In this document: in pieces, positions 50,491-61,079 of the stretch
Layout: the number at the start of each line of letters is the position of its first letter
How positions within the stretch are numbered: position 1 is the first letter of the stretch
The notes under the pieces: generated by a model
What the model saw: only the letters and a program-made list of their open reading frames with translations
Told to the model about the DNA's origin: nothing
Databases searched by the model: none
NCBI GenBank assembly: GCA_014529385.2
Contig: CM043953.1
Location: forward strand, 72,939,872-73,003,871
Reading direction: 5' to 3'
Length of the DNA: 64,000 bases
From: Adiantum capillus-veneris
Lineage: Eukaryota; Streptophyta; Polypodiopsida; Polypodiales; Pteridaceae
Position numbers and translations under genes: made by a program

Positions 50491-51921
50491 CTTTGATCTA
50501 CTTCCCCCACATAAGGAGGAGCATGAGATTCATACATTACTTTCTCACGTAGTGAGTTGGTAATGCATAGTCTATTGCCATAGAGAAGATAACCATCTTG
50601 TAAAGTAAATGGTTCCTCTTTCTTCCCTAGTGCAAGGGCTGAAATCACATCTCTAAAATCGGGATCAATAGCATACTCATATATCATAGAAGATAGATCA
50701 TTGTGAGTTGCTATGGAAACCACATTCACTCTCCGTCTTCTTGAGAGTGCATCGGCTACTTGATTATTCTTGCCAGCAATATGAGCATTATGAACATGAA
50801 ATTGCGAAAGGAAATTTGCCCGCCTCATTTGTTTGTCGGAGAGCTTGGTTTGCGTCATGAAGTACTTAAGACTTTGGTGATCCGTCCCCGCAGAATGAAA
50901 GGAGTGCCCAATAAATAGTGCTTCCATGATTCTAAGGCATGTAGAACTGCGAGGAGTTCCTTTTTATATATGCCTAGACCTTGCTCAACAGGGTCGAGCC
51001 TTCGACTTTCATAGGCTATGGCATGCCCTTCTTGGAGAAAAACAGCTCCAAGGCAATCACCACAAGCGTCATGATTGGACCTCAAATGGCTTTGAGAGAT
51101 CGCGCAATATAAGCACAGGTTGAGAGATAAGATTTTCTATAAGCTTTTCGAAAGCATTGTTCTCCTTGGCAGACCATGTATACCTAACGTTTTTCTTTGT
51201 TAGGTTATATAATGGTCTTGCTATTAGTGAGAACTTTTCTATGAAGCGTATATAATATGCACACATACCTATAAAGCTTATTAGTTCATGAAGATTCCTT
51301 GGATTAGTCCATCCTTTTATTACCTCTAGCTTTGATGGATTCATTTGGATGCCATCTTGAGGGATAATGTGACCTAAATACTGAATCTCTTGTACAAAAA
51401 ACTCACTTTTCTTTCGATTAACATAAAGTTTATTCTCTCGTAAAACTTGAAATGTTACCTGAAGGTGTTGCTTGTGTTCGTCTAGTGAATTAGAGTAGAT
51501 GATAATATCATCAAAGAACACTCCAGTAAAAGGTTGAGTGAGGCCTGAATAGCTTCTCCATCAAGCGGGTGAATGTGGTTGGTGAATTGGTCAAGCCAAA
51601 AGGCATGACAATGTATTTGTAAAGACCAAACGTTGTGCGAAATGCGATCTTTACAATGTCTTGATCAACTATCCTTATTTGATGGTAGCCACTTTTTAGG
51701 TCAATCCTAGTGAAGTAGGTGGATCCTTGTAGCTTATCAAATAGGTCTTCTACCCGTAGAACGGGAAACCTCTTTTTGATAGTGATCCTATTTAGTGCTC
51801 TATAGTCGACACACATACAATACGTGTCATCTTTCTTTTGCACTAATAACACGAGTGAGCAAAATGGAGATGAGCTAGGCCTAACCATGCCCTTCTCAAC
51901 TAACTCATGCACTTGCCGCAT
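50490..51921 (-). pseudogene. Chromovirus reverse transcriptase and RNase H
   Basis: RT: VRPSSSPFCSLVLLVQKKD, MCVDYRALNRIT, RIDLKSGYHQIR, MPFGLTNSPTTFTRLM (to 51511), then after a frame change FFDDIIIYS (about 51520), which is YVDD-like with FFDD, and YLGHIIPQDGI. RNase H: SNHDACGDCLGAVF, IYKKELLAVLHALESWKHYL and DHQSLKYFMTQTKLS. The zinc-binding start of integrase (ESHAPPYVG) is followed at about 50510 by unrelated sequence, because the HHCC/DDE core has been deleted. Three or more shifts are present. Confidence 0.88.
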
Positions 51922-52106
51922 AATCTCCTCTTGTTGAGCTTGAGAAACTCTATACGGAGGTTTATTAGGCGGTGAACTTTCTAGAAGAAGTTCAATTGCA
52001 TGGTCATCATTGCCTCATTCTCGCCTCATTTAGGAGGTAGTTCACAAGGGATGTCGTCAGTAAAGACATCTTGAAATCCCTTGAGAAAATTGGTTAACTC
52101 TAATTC

Positions 52107-53018
52107 CTAGTGATTATTTACATTTTCTTTTGCTAAAGCATTAGGTTCATTTTGATCATCTTTAACAAAAGTCATGTACACGGAAATAGAGCTCTTTATT
52201 GACTTATTGAAAGCTTGTGTATGTACAATGGGTATGGTGTTACCCATCTCTTTGGCATCTATGTACATATCTTTTTCCCTGAACCTAAAGTAGATTCTCC
52301 TTTCAGGGAATTTAACATTGGCAGCCATGCGATCAAACCATGGTGCCCCTAGGATTACATCCTTGTGCTTGAGAGGAGAGATAAAGAAGTCCTCTTTGTC
52401 CACATAGCTTTTGACATGGAGCCTCAATTTCCCAATTAAGGGAATGACTAAAGCTTCTTGACCCTTGAAAGCACCATCTGCGGGTAGGACATCTCCCATC
52501 TCATAGGCTTGGATGCCTAGCTTGGTGGCCAACTTTGTGGATATGAAATTGTGAGTACAACCAGGGCCGAAGAGAATAAAAACATCATGTTCTATTACCT
52601 TTCCCCAAGCATGGCATAGAGGAGATCCTTTGTGGTGAGCTTCCTCTTCTTGGATTTCGACCAGGGTAGTTCTAGGAGGCTCATGGCGGGTGTTCTTTTG
52701 GGGGCAAGCACGGTATGCATGCCCTTGCTCGCCGCATTTGAAACAATGGTTATCCTTGCGATAATGCTCAAGCTCTTCAGGAGAGAGTTTGTTTTTGCCT
52801 TTGTAAACTCTCTTCTCCTTAGCTTTGTTGTTATTGGAATTGCCCTTAGGAGACTTTTGGACATTGTCCTTCCCCTTAGGCTCATTGGAACCCTTGTTTT
52901 CTGTGGGCTTAAGATTTCTCTTAGCCCCTGTTTGAAAATTGATTTGTGAAGCCACCATGGTATGGTGTATGAGTGCAGATATGGTGCGTGGCCTTTGGGA
53001 GTTGACATACTCCGCCAT
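52107..53018 (-). pseudogene. Chromovirus zinc knuckle and protease
   Basis: 303 open codons. CFKCGEQGHAYRACP (about 52750-52705) is the CCHC knuckle. The protease active-site segment reads FGPGCTHNFISTKLATKLG where relatives have DSGATHNF, so the catalytic aspartate is gone. VILGAPWF (about 52350) is the C-terminal hydrophobic box. It overlaps the gag ORF in a different frame. Confidence 0.82.
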
Positions 53019-54199
53019 TTCTTCAGTTCAGCCCGCACAAAATTGTTTTTTTGCTCTGCAAAATCCATCTTTTTAAAGACAGTAGCTTTGAGATGTAAGT
53101 CCCAAAACCTGTCTACATATTTGTGAATGGATTCATAGGAAGAGAGCTTCAAACTTCGCCATTCGGTGAGTACTTTATCTTTGGCATTGGTGGCCAAAAA
53201 CTGCTTCATAATGGAAGCTCTTAAAGCTTTCCATGTTTGTGGGGCTTCACTGTTTGTCCATAGGCTAGACCACCATTGCCTGGCGGACTTTTGAAAGTTC
53301 ATATCAACATGGTGTAGCTTAGAGGACTCCGTGAAGACCTCATCTCCAAACGCTACCTCAAATTGTTGAATGAAAGCCAAGACTTTGTCCATAGCACCAA
53401 AGGTGCCATCGTAGGTAAGGAAAGAGATGCTCTTTCCTCCCTCTTTGAACTTCTTGAGCGTGGACGATCTCTTCCACGCGGCATAGGATTTCTTATGGCC
53501 TCTTCTTTTTGATGGTTCAAAAGTTGCACCATCTCTTTCTTCAGAAGATGAAGAATTTGAGGAAGATGGAGAAGAGGGTGACCTCTTTCTCGCCTTTTTC
53601 TTGCCTTGGTCCTCTTTGTCTGCACCTTCACTTTCTTCATAAGAGGAAGAGGATGAAGAAGATGGAGAAGAGGGTGACCTCTTTCTCGCCTTTTTATTCT
53701 CTTGTTTTTTATCATCCCTCTTTGAATTATGGTGTGGAGAGGTGTGCAATGGTATTCTCTATTTGGGAGGTGATGGAGAGCGTTTTGCCCGATGTCTTCG
53801 TGGAGTCATCTCTACCAAGGTCGGAAAAGGCTCACTTCTTTCTTGTTTTTTTAGTGGGGGCTCTTGAGTTCTCCTTTCAGAAGGAGATGCGTCATCAAGA
53901 ACCAAATTTTTGAGCCCTTCATATAGATCCTCTTCTTCTTCTTGAATTGGAGAGAGGCCTCTTTTGGAAGTCTTGCAAGGAGGCTTTCTAGGTACTCTCT
54001 CACCATGGTGGGGAGTTTGGACAATCCCATGAGCACAAAGTTGCCGTTGCACTTCACTTTGGAGGGATGGATTTCCCATGGCTTGTTGAAGCCTAGAAAC
54101 AAGGTAATTAACAAGCATAGGGGCATCATTAGTAGCCTACTCATTAGAAAAATCAAAGCTATCAACATTAATTTCACTCGCTTTACTATTGTCAGCCAT
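52595..54199 (-). pseudogene. Chromovirus gag (right copy)
   Basis: Begins at ATG 54199 (ADNSKASEINVDSFDFSNE), with a premature TAG at codon 21 (54137-54139). It continues through MLVNYLVSRLQQ, a Ser/Lys-rich region (RKRSPSSPSSS repeats, about 53700-53550), and the gag core FIQQFEVAFGDEV, QWWSSLW and YVDRFWDLHLKA. A frameshift near 53030 separates it from the zinc-knuckle frame. Confidence 0.82.
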
Positions 54200-54587
54200 T
54201 CTAAAAATTTTTAGGTGTACTTTGGCACTTCAAGCCCTAGTTGGTGCTCCTCTATACCCCTTTAGAAAATCACTCAAGCTATTGTACCCATGGCTCAAAT
54301 ATCATTAATTGCAAGGAATAGAAGAGAGGGTCTTTCAACATCAAAAGAACACTGGCTCCTATCAAGCTTCTAATAGCTCAATAGTGGTTAAGCCGTAGGC
54401 AAGCCCCGTAGGACTTCACTATTAAGACCATAGCTCTCGACGGTGATGCTTTGTCTCTGCACAAAGGCAGGCACACTGCAAGGCTGAAAAATTACTATTC
54501 TACTTACTCCATTGCAATTAATAATACCAACCATTTATAGCTAGCTTGAGGACCTCCCTTCTTGACCAAGAAAAGAGAAACCTTGTG

Positions 54588-54599
54588 CTCTGATACCAA
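54588..54599 (-). promoter_or_regulatory. Primer-binding site of the right chromovirus copy
   Basis: The minus strand reads TGGTATCAGAGC, directly inside the LTR that starts at about 54600. Coordinates are accurate to one or two bases. Confidence 0.85.
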
Positions 54600-55339
54600 T
54601 GCAACATTTAATGGCCTAGTAACTTGTGTGTAGCGGAAAATAATATGAACATAGTGAGCATTTCATTAGAATAGATTCCTAATGAGCATAGAAAGAGTGC
54701 TTGGATGGAGAGAGCAACAAAAAGCATAACACCTAGTTAGATAGGCATGAACAATACTTCAAAAGAGAGATAAATTAAGCTATTGACAATAGTTGAGGAC
54801 CGGATTTACATGGAGCCGGTCCCCCCTCCAAAAGGCTTTGTATTATAGGTTTCCCCCATCAAGAGAGACATTTTACAATACAATTCTTTGTGTTCCTTCA
54901 ACAACTAGCTAGTACAATGAAGATGGAAGCTTCAAGCACTAAGCAAACACTTATAAAACACAACATCAATTCCCTCACGGTCTTAGACACAAAACCTCAC
55001 ACACCTTTGAAGATGGTGAGAGCTAGCAGGGTATGAGAGTAGATTGAGAGGAAGAAGGAGTAGTCTTACGAGAAAGAAGTATATCTCCTCACATAATCAC
55101 TCATAAAAGCTTAGCATATCTTAGTAATTAGCATGGTAGAGGAGATGAACATGCATTGAAGCTTCTCTCTTGGTTGGATTTGCATCACAAAGCCAAGAGT
55201 CGTTGGTGTAGGCCTCCCTTCTCACAAGCTTGGAGTAGATAATGATCTTTCCATTAAAGCTTGAGAAGGAGACAGAGAGTCTTCTTGCTTCACACATGAG
55301 ATTGTGTGAATGTGTGTGTGTGTGTGTGGAATCTTATCC
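54600..55339 (-). repeat. Chromovirus 5' LTR, outer half lost at a (GT)n tract
   Basis: Colinear with 47898-48625, then cut off inside a (GT)n run at about 55313-55339. Copia RT sequence starts immediately after. About half of the LTR is missing. Confidence 0.82.
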
Positions 55340-56338
55340 ATTTCAACCTGTTCTTCCTCAGACACAGGACAATCTTGTTTGCTAAGTTTCACATATGGTG
55401 GCAATGGAACACTCAATGCCTTTCCCTTCTCCATATTGAAAAGTTGCAAAACCTTGTCAATATACTCTGTTTGAGATAACCAAATCAACTGCTTTGATTT
55501 GTCTCTCTCAATGCGCATACCAAGTATATGACTTTCCTCACCCATGTCTTTCATGTCAAACGATTTTGCCATCTTTGACTTCAAAGCTGAAATTTCTTCC
55601 AAGTGCTTGCCAGCAATCAACATGTCATCCACATACAAAATAAGGATCAGCCAACTGCCATCCTTAGCCTTCTTTGTATATAGACAGTGATCGAACTCAC
55701 TACGTTTGTAGCCTTGAGAAAGCATAAACTTGTGGAACTGATGGTACCATGCCCTCTGTGATTGTTTTAAGCCATAAAGACTCTTTAACAACTGGCATAC
55801 CAAATCGTCCTTGCCTTTCTCAACAAACCTGCATGTAAATTTCCACATCTAAATCACCATGCAAGAACGCTGTCTTGACATCCATTTGGTGCAACGCCAA
55901 ATCTAATATGGCAACCAATGCAAGAAAGCATCTCAATGTAGTCATCTTGACCACCGGAGAGAAGACTTCATCAAAGTCAATGCCTTGTTCTTGCTTAAAG
56001 CCCTTGGCAACAAGCCTTGCTTTGTACTTTGGCTGACTATCATGAGCAGTGATCTTATACCTGTAAACCCATTTACTAGGTAGAGCCTTTTTGCCCTGTG
56101 GTAATTTAACAAGCTTCCATGTCTGGTTTTTATGCAGAGCTGTCATCTCTGATTGCATGGCCAATTGCCAATTCCCGGAGTCCTTCATTTGCACTGCTTC
56201 CTTGTAACATGAAGGCTCATTGCAATCAGTCAACATGACATAGTTCATAGATGGAACAAACCTATCATGAGGTCGCGTGATACGTCCAGATCTACGCACA
56301 ATAGGTGGCTCAGGCTCAGCCACAACCTGCAGTTCCAC
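55340..56338 (-). pseudogene. Copia B reverse transcriptase
   Basis: WKLVKLPQGKKALPSKWVY, YKARLVAKGFKQEQGIDFDE, QMDVKTAFLHGDLDVEIYM, then after a frameshift near 55835 LLKSLYGLKQSQRAWYHQF, the catalytic ILILYVDDMLIAG (about 55630), and LGMRIERDKS with LSQTEYIDKVL. YVDD is intact. The frame runs out at the truncation point. Confidence 0.9.
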
Positions 56339-56401
56339 TCTATCCTGTCCTTGCTCCTCTTGAGCCGTGACATTTTGTCTTGCACGTGCAGGTCCATCTT
56401 C

Positions 56402-57520
56402 CTAGAAGACAACTCTTCTAATCTCCTCAACCCTCTCTGGTTTAGAATGATATTTGGATTCATTAAAGTGAACATCATTGCTGCGGATAACCTTTCTAGA
56501 TTCCCAAAGTCTGTACCCCATCTCACCAGAATTACCATAGCCTAGAAAGATGCACTTTCTACTCTTTGGCTCAAGTTTGTTCCTAAATTCCTTTGGAACG
56601 TGAGTATATGCCTCACAGCCAAAGACTCTGAGATGCTTGTATGAGGGCATTTTGCCTGACCATACCATCTCTGGCACTGAATCCTTCGGCAAAACCTTGC
56701 TAGGAGATCTATTTACAAGATGAACAGCTGTTGATACAGCTTCAGCCCAAAATCCATTTGGCAGCTGTGCATTAGACAACATACTTCTGACCTTTTCTTG
56801 TATGGTCCTATTCATCCTCTCAGCAACACCATTTTGAGGAGGATTGTAAGGAGCAGTAAGTTCACGTTTTATACCTTTTGACTCACAAAAGTCCTGAAAG
56901 GCCTTTGAAACATACTCTCCACCATTGTCAGTGCGTAAGCATTTAAGCTTCTTGCCACTCTGATTCTCCACAAGTGTCACAAACGTTTTGAAAACACTAA
57001 ACGCTTCATCCTTGTGTTTGAGAAAGTAAACCCATACTTTCCTCGAGTAATCATCTATAAATGTCATAAAGTAAGAATCTCCCCCTCGAGATAGGTTAGG
57101 CATAGGTCCACACAAATCACTATGAACAAGTGCCAACTGTGTATCTCTTCTACTGCTTCTATGCTTATGTGGCTGCTGTGTTTGCTTACCATACAGACAA
57201 TGTTCACAGAATTCAAAATCATTAAATGAAAAGCCAGGCAAATAACCAGAACAAAACAAGATTTCCATTCCCTTCTTGTACATATGTCCTAACCGGCTAT
57301 GCCACAAAGAAACTTTCGGCTGCTCGGTTACATTGATTACATTTTTAGAGACATTTGATACATAAATCATGTAAAGTCCTCCAAACTTTACTCCATGTGC
57401 TACTGTCATAGAACCCTTGGATATCTTCCACATGTTCTGTCCAAAAGTGGTGACGTAGCCAGCATCATCAAGTAAACCTATACTGATCAAGCTCTTTGTA
57501 ATTGCGGGAACATGTCTCAC
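56402..57520 (-). pseudogene. Copia B integrase
   Basis: 372 open codons. Zinc-binding HHCC: WHSRLGH...FEFCEHCLYGK (about 57300-57195). Catalytic D-D-E: VHSDLCGP, CLRTDNGGEY (about 56935) and NGVAERMNRT (about 56830). C-terminal side: HLRVFGCEAYTHVP and CIFLGYGNSGEMGYRLW. All catalytic residues are present. It is joined to the protease frame by a frameshift near 57530. Confidence 0.9.
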
Positions 57521-58640
57521 ATTCTTCAGCGTGAAAGAAGAGCCATTTTTGAAACTTCAATTGAACATCTCCAACACCTAAGATCTCACATGTCTGCCCA
57601 TTGCCTAGCCGAACATGATCTTTAGTGGTCACATAAGAGGTAAACCACTCCTTGTTTGGAGACACATGAAGTGATGCCCCCGAGTCTATAATCCAGTCAC
57701 TCAGTGCATTTCCATCAGATGCTGTAAGAAGAGCTGAGTCCATTGTATTCTTCAAGAAGTAGATGTCTCTTGACACTAGACTGTCATCCTCTGCAACAGT
57801 GTTTGTCACATTTATTTCTTGAATCTTCAATGAGGACTTGTTCTTCTCACCATGGTCTTCAGCTTTCTCTTTGCCTTTTTCTACTTTCCATTCTCTGCAG
57901 TCTCTTTTCATGCGACCCTTCTTGCCACAATGGTAGCATTCTATGTCACTCTTGCCTTTAGCAATGCGGGACTTGCTACGAGACTGATTCCTCTTTCCAC
58001 CTTTGTACTTTTCTTTGGTCCTTCCCCTGACAACTAAGGCTGTTCCTTTGCCTTTGTCCATTGTCTTTCTATTGGTTTCTTCAGTAAGCAGACTTCCTTC
58101 TACACCTGCTATGTTCAAACCATCTGGAGGTGCAGAATTACTCAAAGCAATGTCCCAACTTTCCGGCAATGTGATCAACAGGAACATAGCTCTAATAGGT
58201 TCATCAAAGTTGACACCTTGAGCTGACAACTGACTGTAGATGGTGTTGAATTCATTCAGATGATTGAACATAGGGGTCCCTTCTTTCATCTTCAAGTCAA
58301 CAAGATTCTTAAGCCAGTATATCTGTGAAGCTGCACTCTGCTTCTCATAAAGATCACTCAGCTTTGTCCATGCTTGGTAAGCCGACATCTCGTCTGCTAC
58401 ATTGAAGTAAACGCTTTCTGCCAAAGTCAGCATAATGGTAGAAAGTGTCAATTCATTCATTTCGCTCCATTCATCTTCGTCCATATCTTTTGGTTTTATC
58501 CCCTTAAGCTTTATAGGTTTTATCTTCTTCTTTTGTACCAACACATGCTAAATCTGCTTCTTCCACAATGGGAAATTGGTTCCATCCAGCTTCTTGATAT
58601 TGTAAAGAGCAGTGTCCTGTGATCCAGCCAATACATCCTA
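57468..58640 (-). pseudogene. Copia B gag and protease
   Basis: Gag begins around 58640 (SQDTALYNIKKLDGTNFPLW), is interrupted by a TAG after KKQI, and is open from ATG 58544. It includes YQAWTKLSDLYEKQSAASQ, FLLITLPESWD and the CCHC knuckle CYHCGKKGRMKRDC (about 57930). The protease motif DWIIDSGASLHVSP (about 57690) keeps its catalytic aspartate. Confidence 0.88.
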
Positions 58641-59397
58641 GCTGCCTATCTAAGGGTGCTCGAGGGATCGCTCCAAGACCTGTATCACCGAAAGGATCTC
58701 AACATTCGAGAATCCCCCAGCTCAATAAAACCTCACTCGACCCTCAACAAAGGCTGCAGTAAATCTGACACTACATAGATTTCCCACAAAGTCATACATC
58801 CACAAATTTCCCACTATATGTTGTAACCGTTGCGGCGGTTGTTTGCTGCGTGACTCACAGCCAGCAAACCCTCAACAGACATACATCATCTCTGACAATA
58901 CATCCCATGTGGAAGTACCTGCAATGTCAGGATGAAATCTGGAATATCAAGCAGCAAACACAAGCTACCTGATGAACTAGTGGATGTCGCCTACAGTCTG
59001 TGTGTAGATGTGCCCGTGTCGTATGTAACACGCCTCCAAGAACAGTGAGCCGTCTTTTGATGTGTAGACATCCACAAATCAGCACTGTGGGAGTGCCGAT
59101 ATCCTCAGCACCTACAGTCGTAGGCCAAAACCCCAAATTTGTAGAGTCGGATCTACACCCGCCGAGACCACGTAGTCAAAAATGGCATGCGCAGAACTTT
59201 GTCGAAGCCGAACGGTGGTCGAGATGACCTCAGAATGAAATTCTGTGAACACCGACCTTAGAATGAAATTCTGAGAACACTAAGCCCTTTGGGCCCTCCC
59301 ACAAGATTGGGGGCCGTGTCTTCGCCTGTCGAATCTCACTGCAATCTGAGCTGGTGATTCTGGCTACCTGCAAATGCTGCCCCAAGCCTCGATCTAA
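58641..59397 (-). other. Copia B leader between gag and primer-binding site
   Basis: About 750 bp without a supported coding region, in the position of an untranslated leader. A 27-bp motif 'cagaatgaaattctg' (short form) is repeated at about 59231 and 59261. Confidence 0.5.
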
Positions 59398-59409
59398 GCT
59401 CTGATACCA
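59398..59409 (-). promoter_or_regulatory. Primer-binding site of Copia B
   Basis: The minus strand reads TGGTATCAGAGC, two bases inside the 5' LTR. Confidence 0.9.
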
Positions 59410-59411
59410 GT

Positions 59412-59603
59412 TGAAGGAGTACGAGCGGGAGTGTGACGCGAGAGAGAGTGCGAGAAGAAGAGCACGACGATATGGTGAACTCGCTCTACTGTGATGTGTA
59501 GAGCATAGTGAATTCTTATTAGGTTTTTACAAAAGAATATGTGTACATACCTGGCGGCCCGCCCACTTACCTGGGCGACCACATTGGGCTTTATACCCCA
59601 ACA
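59412..59603 (-). repeat. Copia B 5' LTR, 192 bp
   Basis: On the plus strand it starts TGAAGGAG and ends CCCCAACA. It carries GAGAGAG-rich sequence and a short 'tattaggtttttaca' segment. The partner LTR is absent, so the end at 59603 rests on the TG...CA rule only. Confidence 0.7.
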
Positions 59604-60223
59604 TCTCACACTCTTAAAATGCCAATCCATGACCTTCTTAGCTCCCTAATTTCAATCTTTAAACACTTTCATTTCTGTAGCAATTGCATCTTCCTTTGGT
59701 AACCTCGGTGTTGTCTCATGCTCTCCATCAATGTACATACTCCTAATAATGTTTAGCCATAAGAAATGGTCATTCAAAACTTCCAAGCATAGAAGTTTGT
59801 TCTATTCATATTTTTGCTAACAATTTGGTTAAGTCTATCATTGTTGGATGACATGTTTTCAACACCTCAACAAGTCTTTGAGCAGCCTACTAAAAGTAGT
59901 CAGTTACCACCGCTAACCGCAGTATGTGATCATACACGTGTTTCAAATGAACATTGTAGCAAAAAAGAAACTATTTGCACCAATGAAATGTAGATTTGCA
60001 AAGACTTTAACCTTGTATGTGACTGCACTCTAACTCCAAAATGAGGGCCGAAACATGTCCAGAATGGAAATCTGGCTACACAATTTTAATAAAAAAGGAC
60101 TATACACAAACCCGAGACGCACAAAGTTGAAAAAAATCAATTCAATCAAATCTCATTTGATAATGGCTCCCAAGAATCTCGACACAGCTTTTCTGTTGTT
60201 ACAAACTCCTCGGACACAACCAA
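59604..60223 (-). other. Leader of a further Copia element (probably Copia C)
   Basis: Sequence between the Copia B LTR and the next primer-binding site. No coding region is supported. Its LTR matches the Copia C 3' LTR at 38393-38603, so this could be the 5' end of the same element, separated by later insertions. Confidence 0.45.
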
Positions 60224-60235
60224 GCTCTCATACCA
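60224..60235 (-). promoter_or_regulatory. Primer-binding site beside the 60236 LTR
   Basis: The minus strand reads TGGTATGAGAGC, one base from the initiator tRNA-Met site, directly adjoining the LTR. Confidence 0.82.
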
Positions 60236-60567
60236 TGTTAAAAGATAGAGAACGAGAGAGCTTGAGCTCTTGCCAGTGCATGCACACACAAAGATGGAGG
60301 AAAACCTTCTATTTCTTCATCTTCACTAACTCAAGATAAGAAGTCTACAAAGCATAAAATGAAAAAATCTAAATTAAGAGGAAACTAGTACAATGGTCTA
60401 GTGTGACCTATTAGTGAGTGAGCTTGATGGATAAGCATATCATCACGCTGGTAGGTAGACCAAGTCAATAAAGTGGAGTTGTAGTATCACCTGTGAAGAT
60501 ATGCGTATGCACCAAGGCGCGAGAGTGATAATCATCATGAGTAGTACATGTTGAGCTTGAAATCTCA
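60236..60567 (-). repeat. Copia 5' LTR, same family as 38393-38603
   Basis: 332 bp, on the plus strand TGTTAAAAG...GAAATCTCA. It shares 'cttgagctctt', 'ttgtagtatcac' and the terminal 'acatgttgagctt' block with 38393-38603. Confidence 0.8.
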
Positions 60568-61079
60568 ACACAATTATTAGAGGTAGAGTACCTACAAAAG
60601 AGAAACATGATAGCAAACATTAGTAGAACTCATACACAATTTATCATGTGTTCCTCCCGGCATGAAAAGCAACCTCCAATTGCAAACTTGTTGCATGAAC
60701 TTGCGATGCCATCGTGGTAGAATCTCCTAGGCCTCTTCTCATAGCAAGGGTGCCTTAACTCTTGGAAAATTGATGCCAAAAGTGGAGGGTGACAACTTGC
60801 TTTCATAGGCTCCTAGATCCAAAAAGAATAGAGGGCAGAGATAGGGGCACCTTTCTTTTGTTAAGGTGAGGATGATTAGGTTGGCTGCTGAAAATAGGAA
60901 AAAAAGGATGATTTTGCGAGATTTAGCAGCCCAAGAGGGGGCGCATCAAAAGAGGCTTGCTGCCTATGCTAGTAAAAGGGAGACGGGGGATCGACCTGCT
61001 ACTTTATTTGGCCTAAAAGAGAGGCACCTAGATTTTGGACATCATTTTCTTCATTGGAATAAAGTGAGTGTGCTTTCTT
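60568..61079. other. Unclassified; small basic open frame at 60866
   Basis: A plus-strand open frame of 71 codons from ATG 60866 is Arg/Lys-rich (ENRKKRMILRDLAAQEG). No family is recognised. It ends exactly where gypsy integrase sequence begins on the other strand, so it may be a transposon edge rather than a gene. Confidence 0.3.

Larger units (their letters stand above)
46645..55339 (-). mobile_element. Tandem gypsy chromovirus block: truncated LTR, full internal region, LTR, second partial gag
   Basis: Minus-strand order from the right: a 5' LTR missing its outer part (54599-55339); primer-binding site, gag, protease, RT, RNase H, integrase remnants and chromodomain (54588-49830); polypurine tract; a complete LTR (47898-49410); then a second primer-binding site and a second gag (47897-46645) cut off in mid-gene. 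The shared middle LTR makes this an LTR-internal-LTR-internal array, as produced by unequal LTR recombination. The two LTR copies differ by roughly one or two bases per 60, so the block is fairly young. Confidence 0.82.
55340..59603 (-). mobile_element. Copia element B, 3'-truncated
   Basis: Minus-strand order: 5' LTR (59412-59603), primer-binding site (59398-59409), leader, gag, protease, integrase and RT. It ends at EEEQVEMDKIP, the RT/RNase H boundary, where chromovirus LTR begins. The RNase H and 3' LTR are missing. It is the best-preserved coding element of the window: only two frameshifts and one early stop were seen. Confidence 0.85.
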
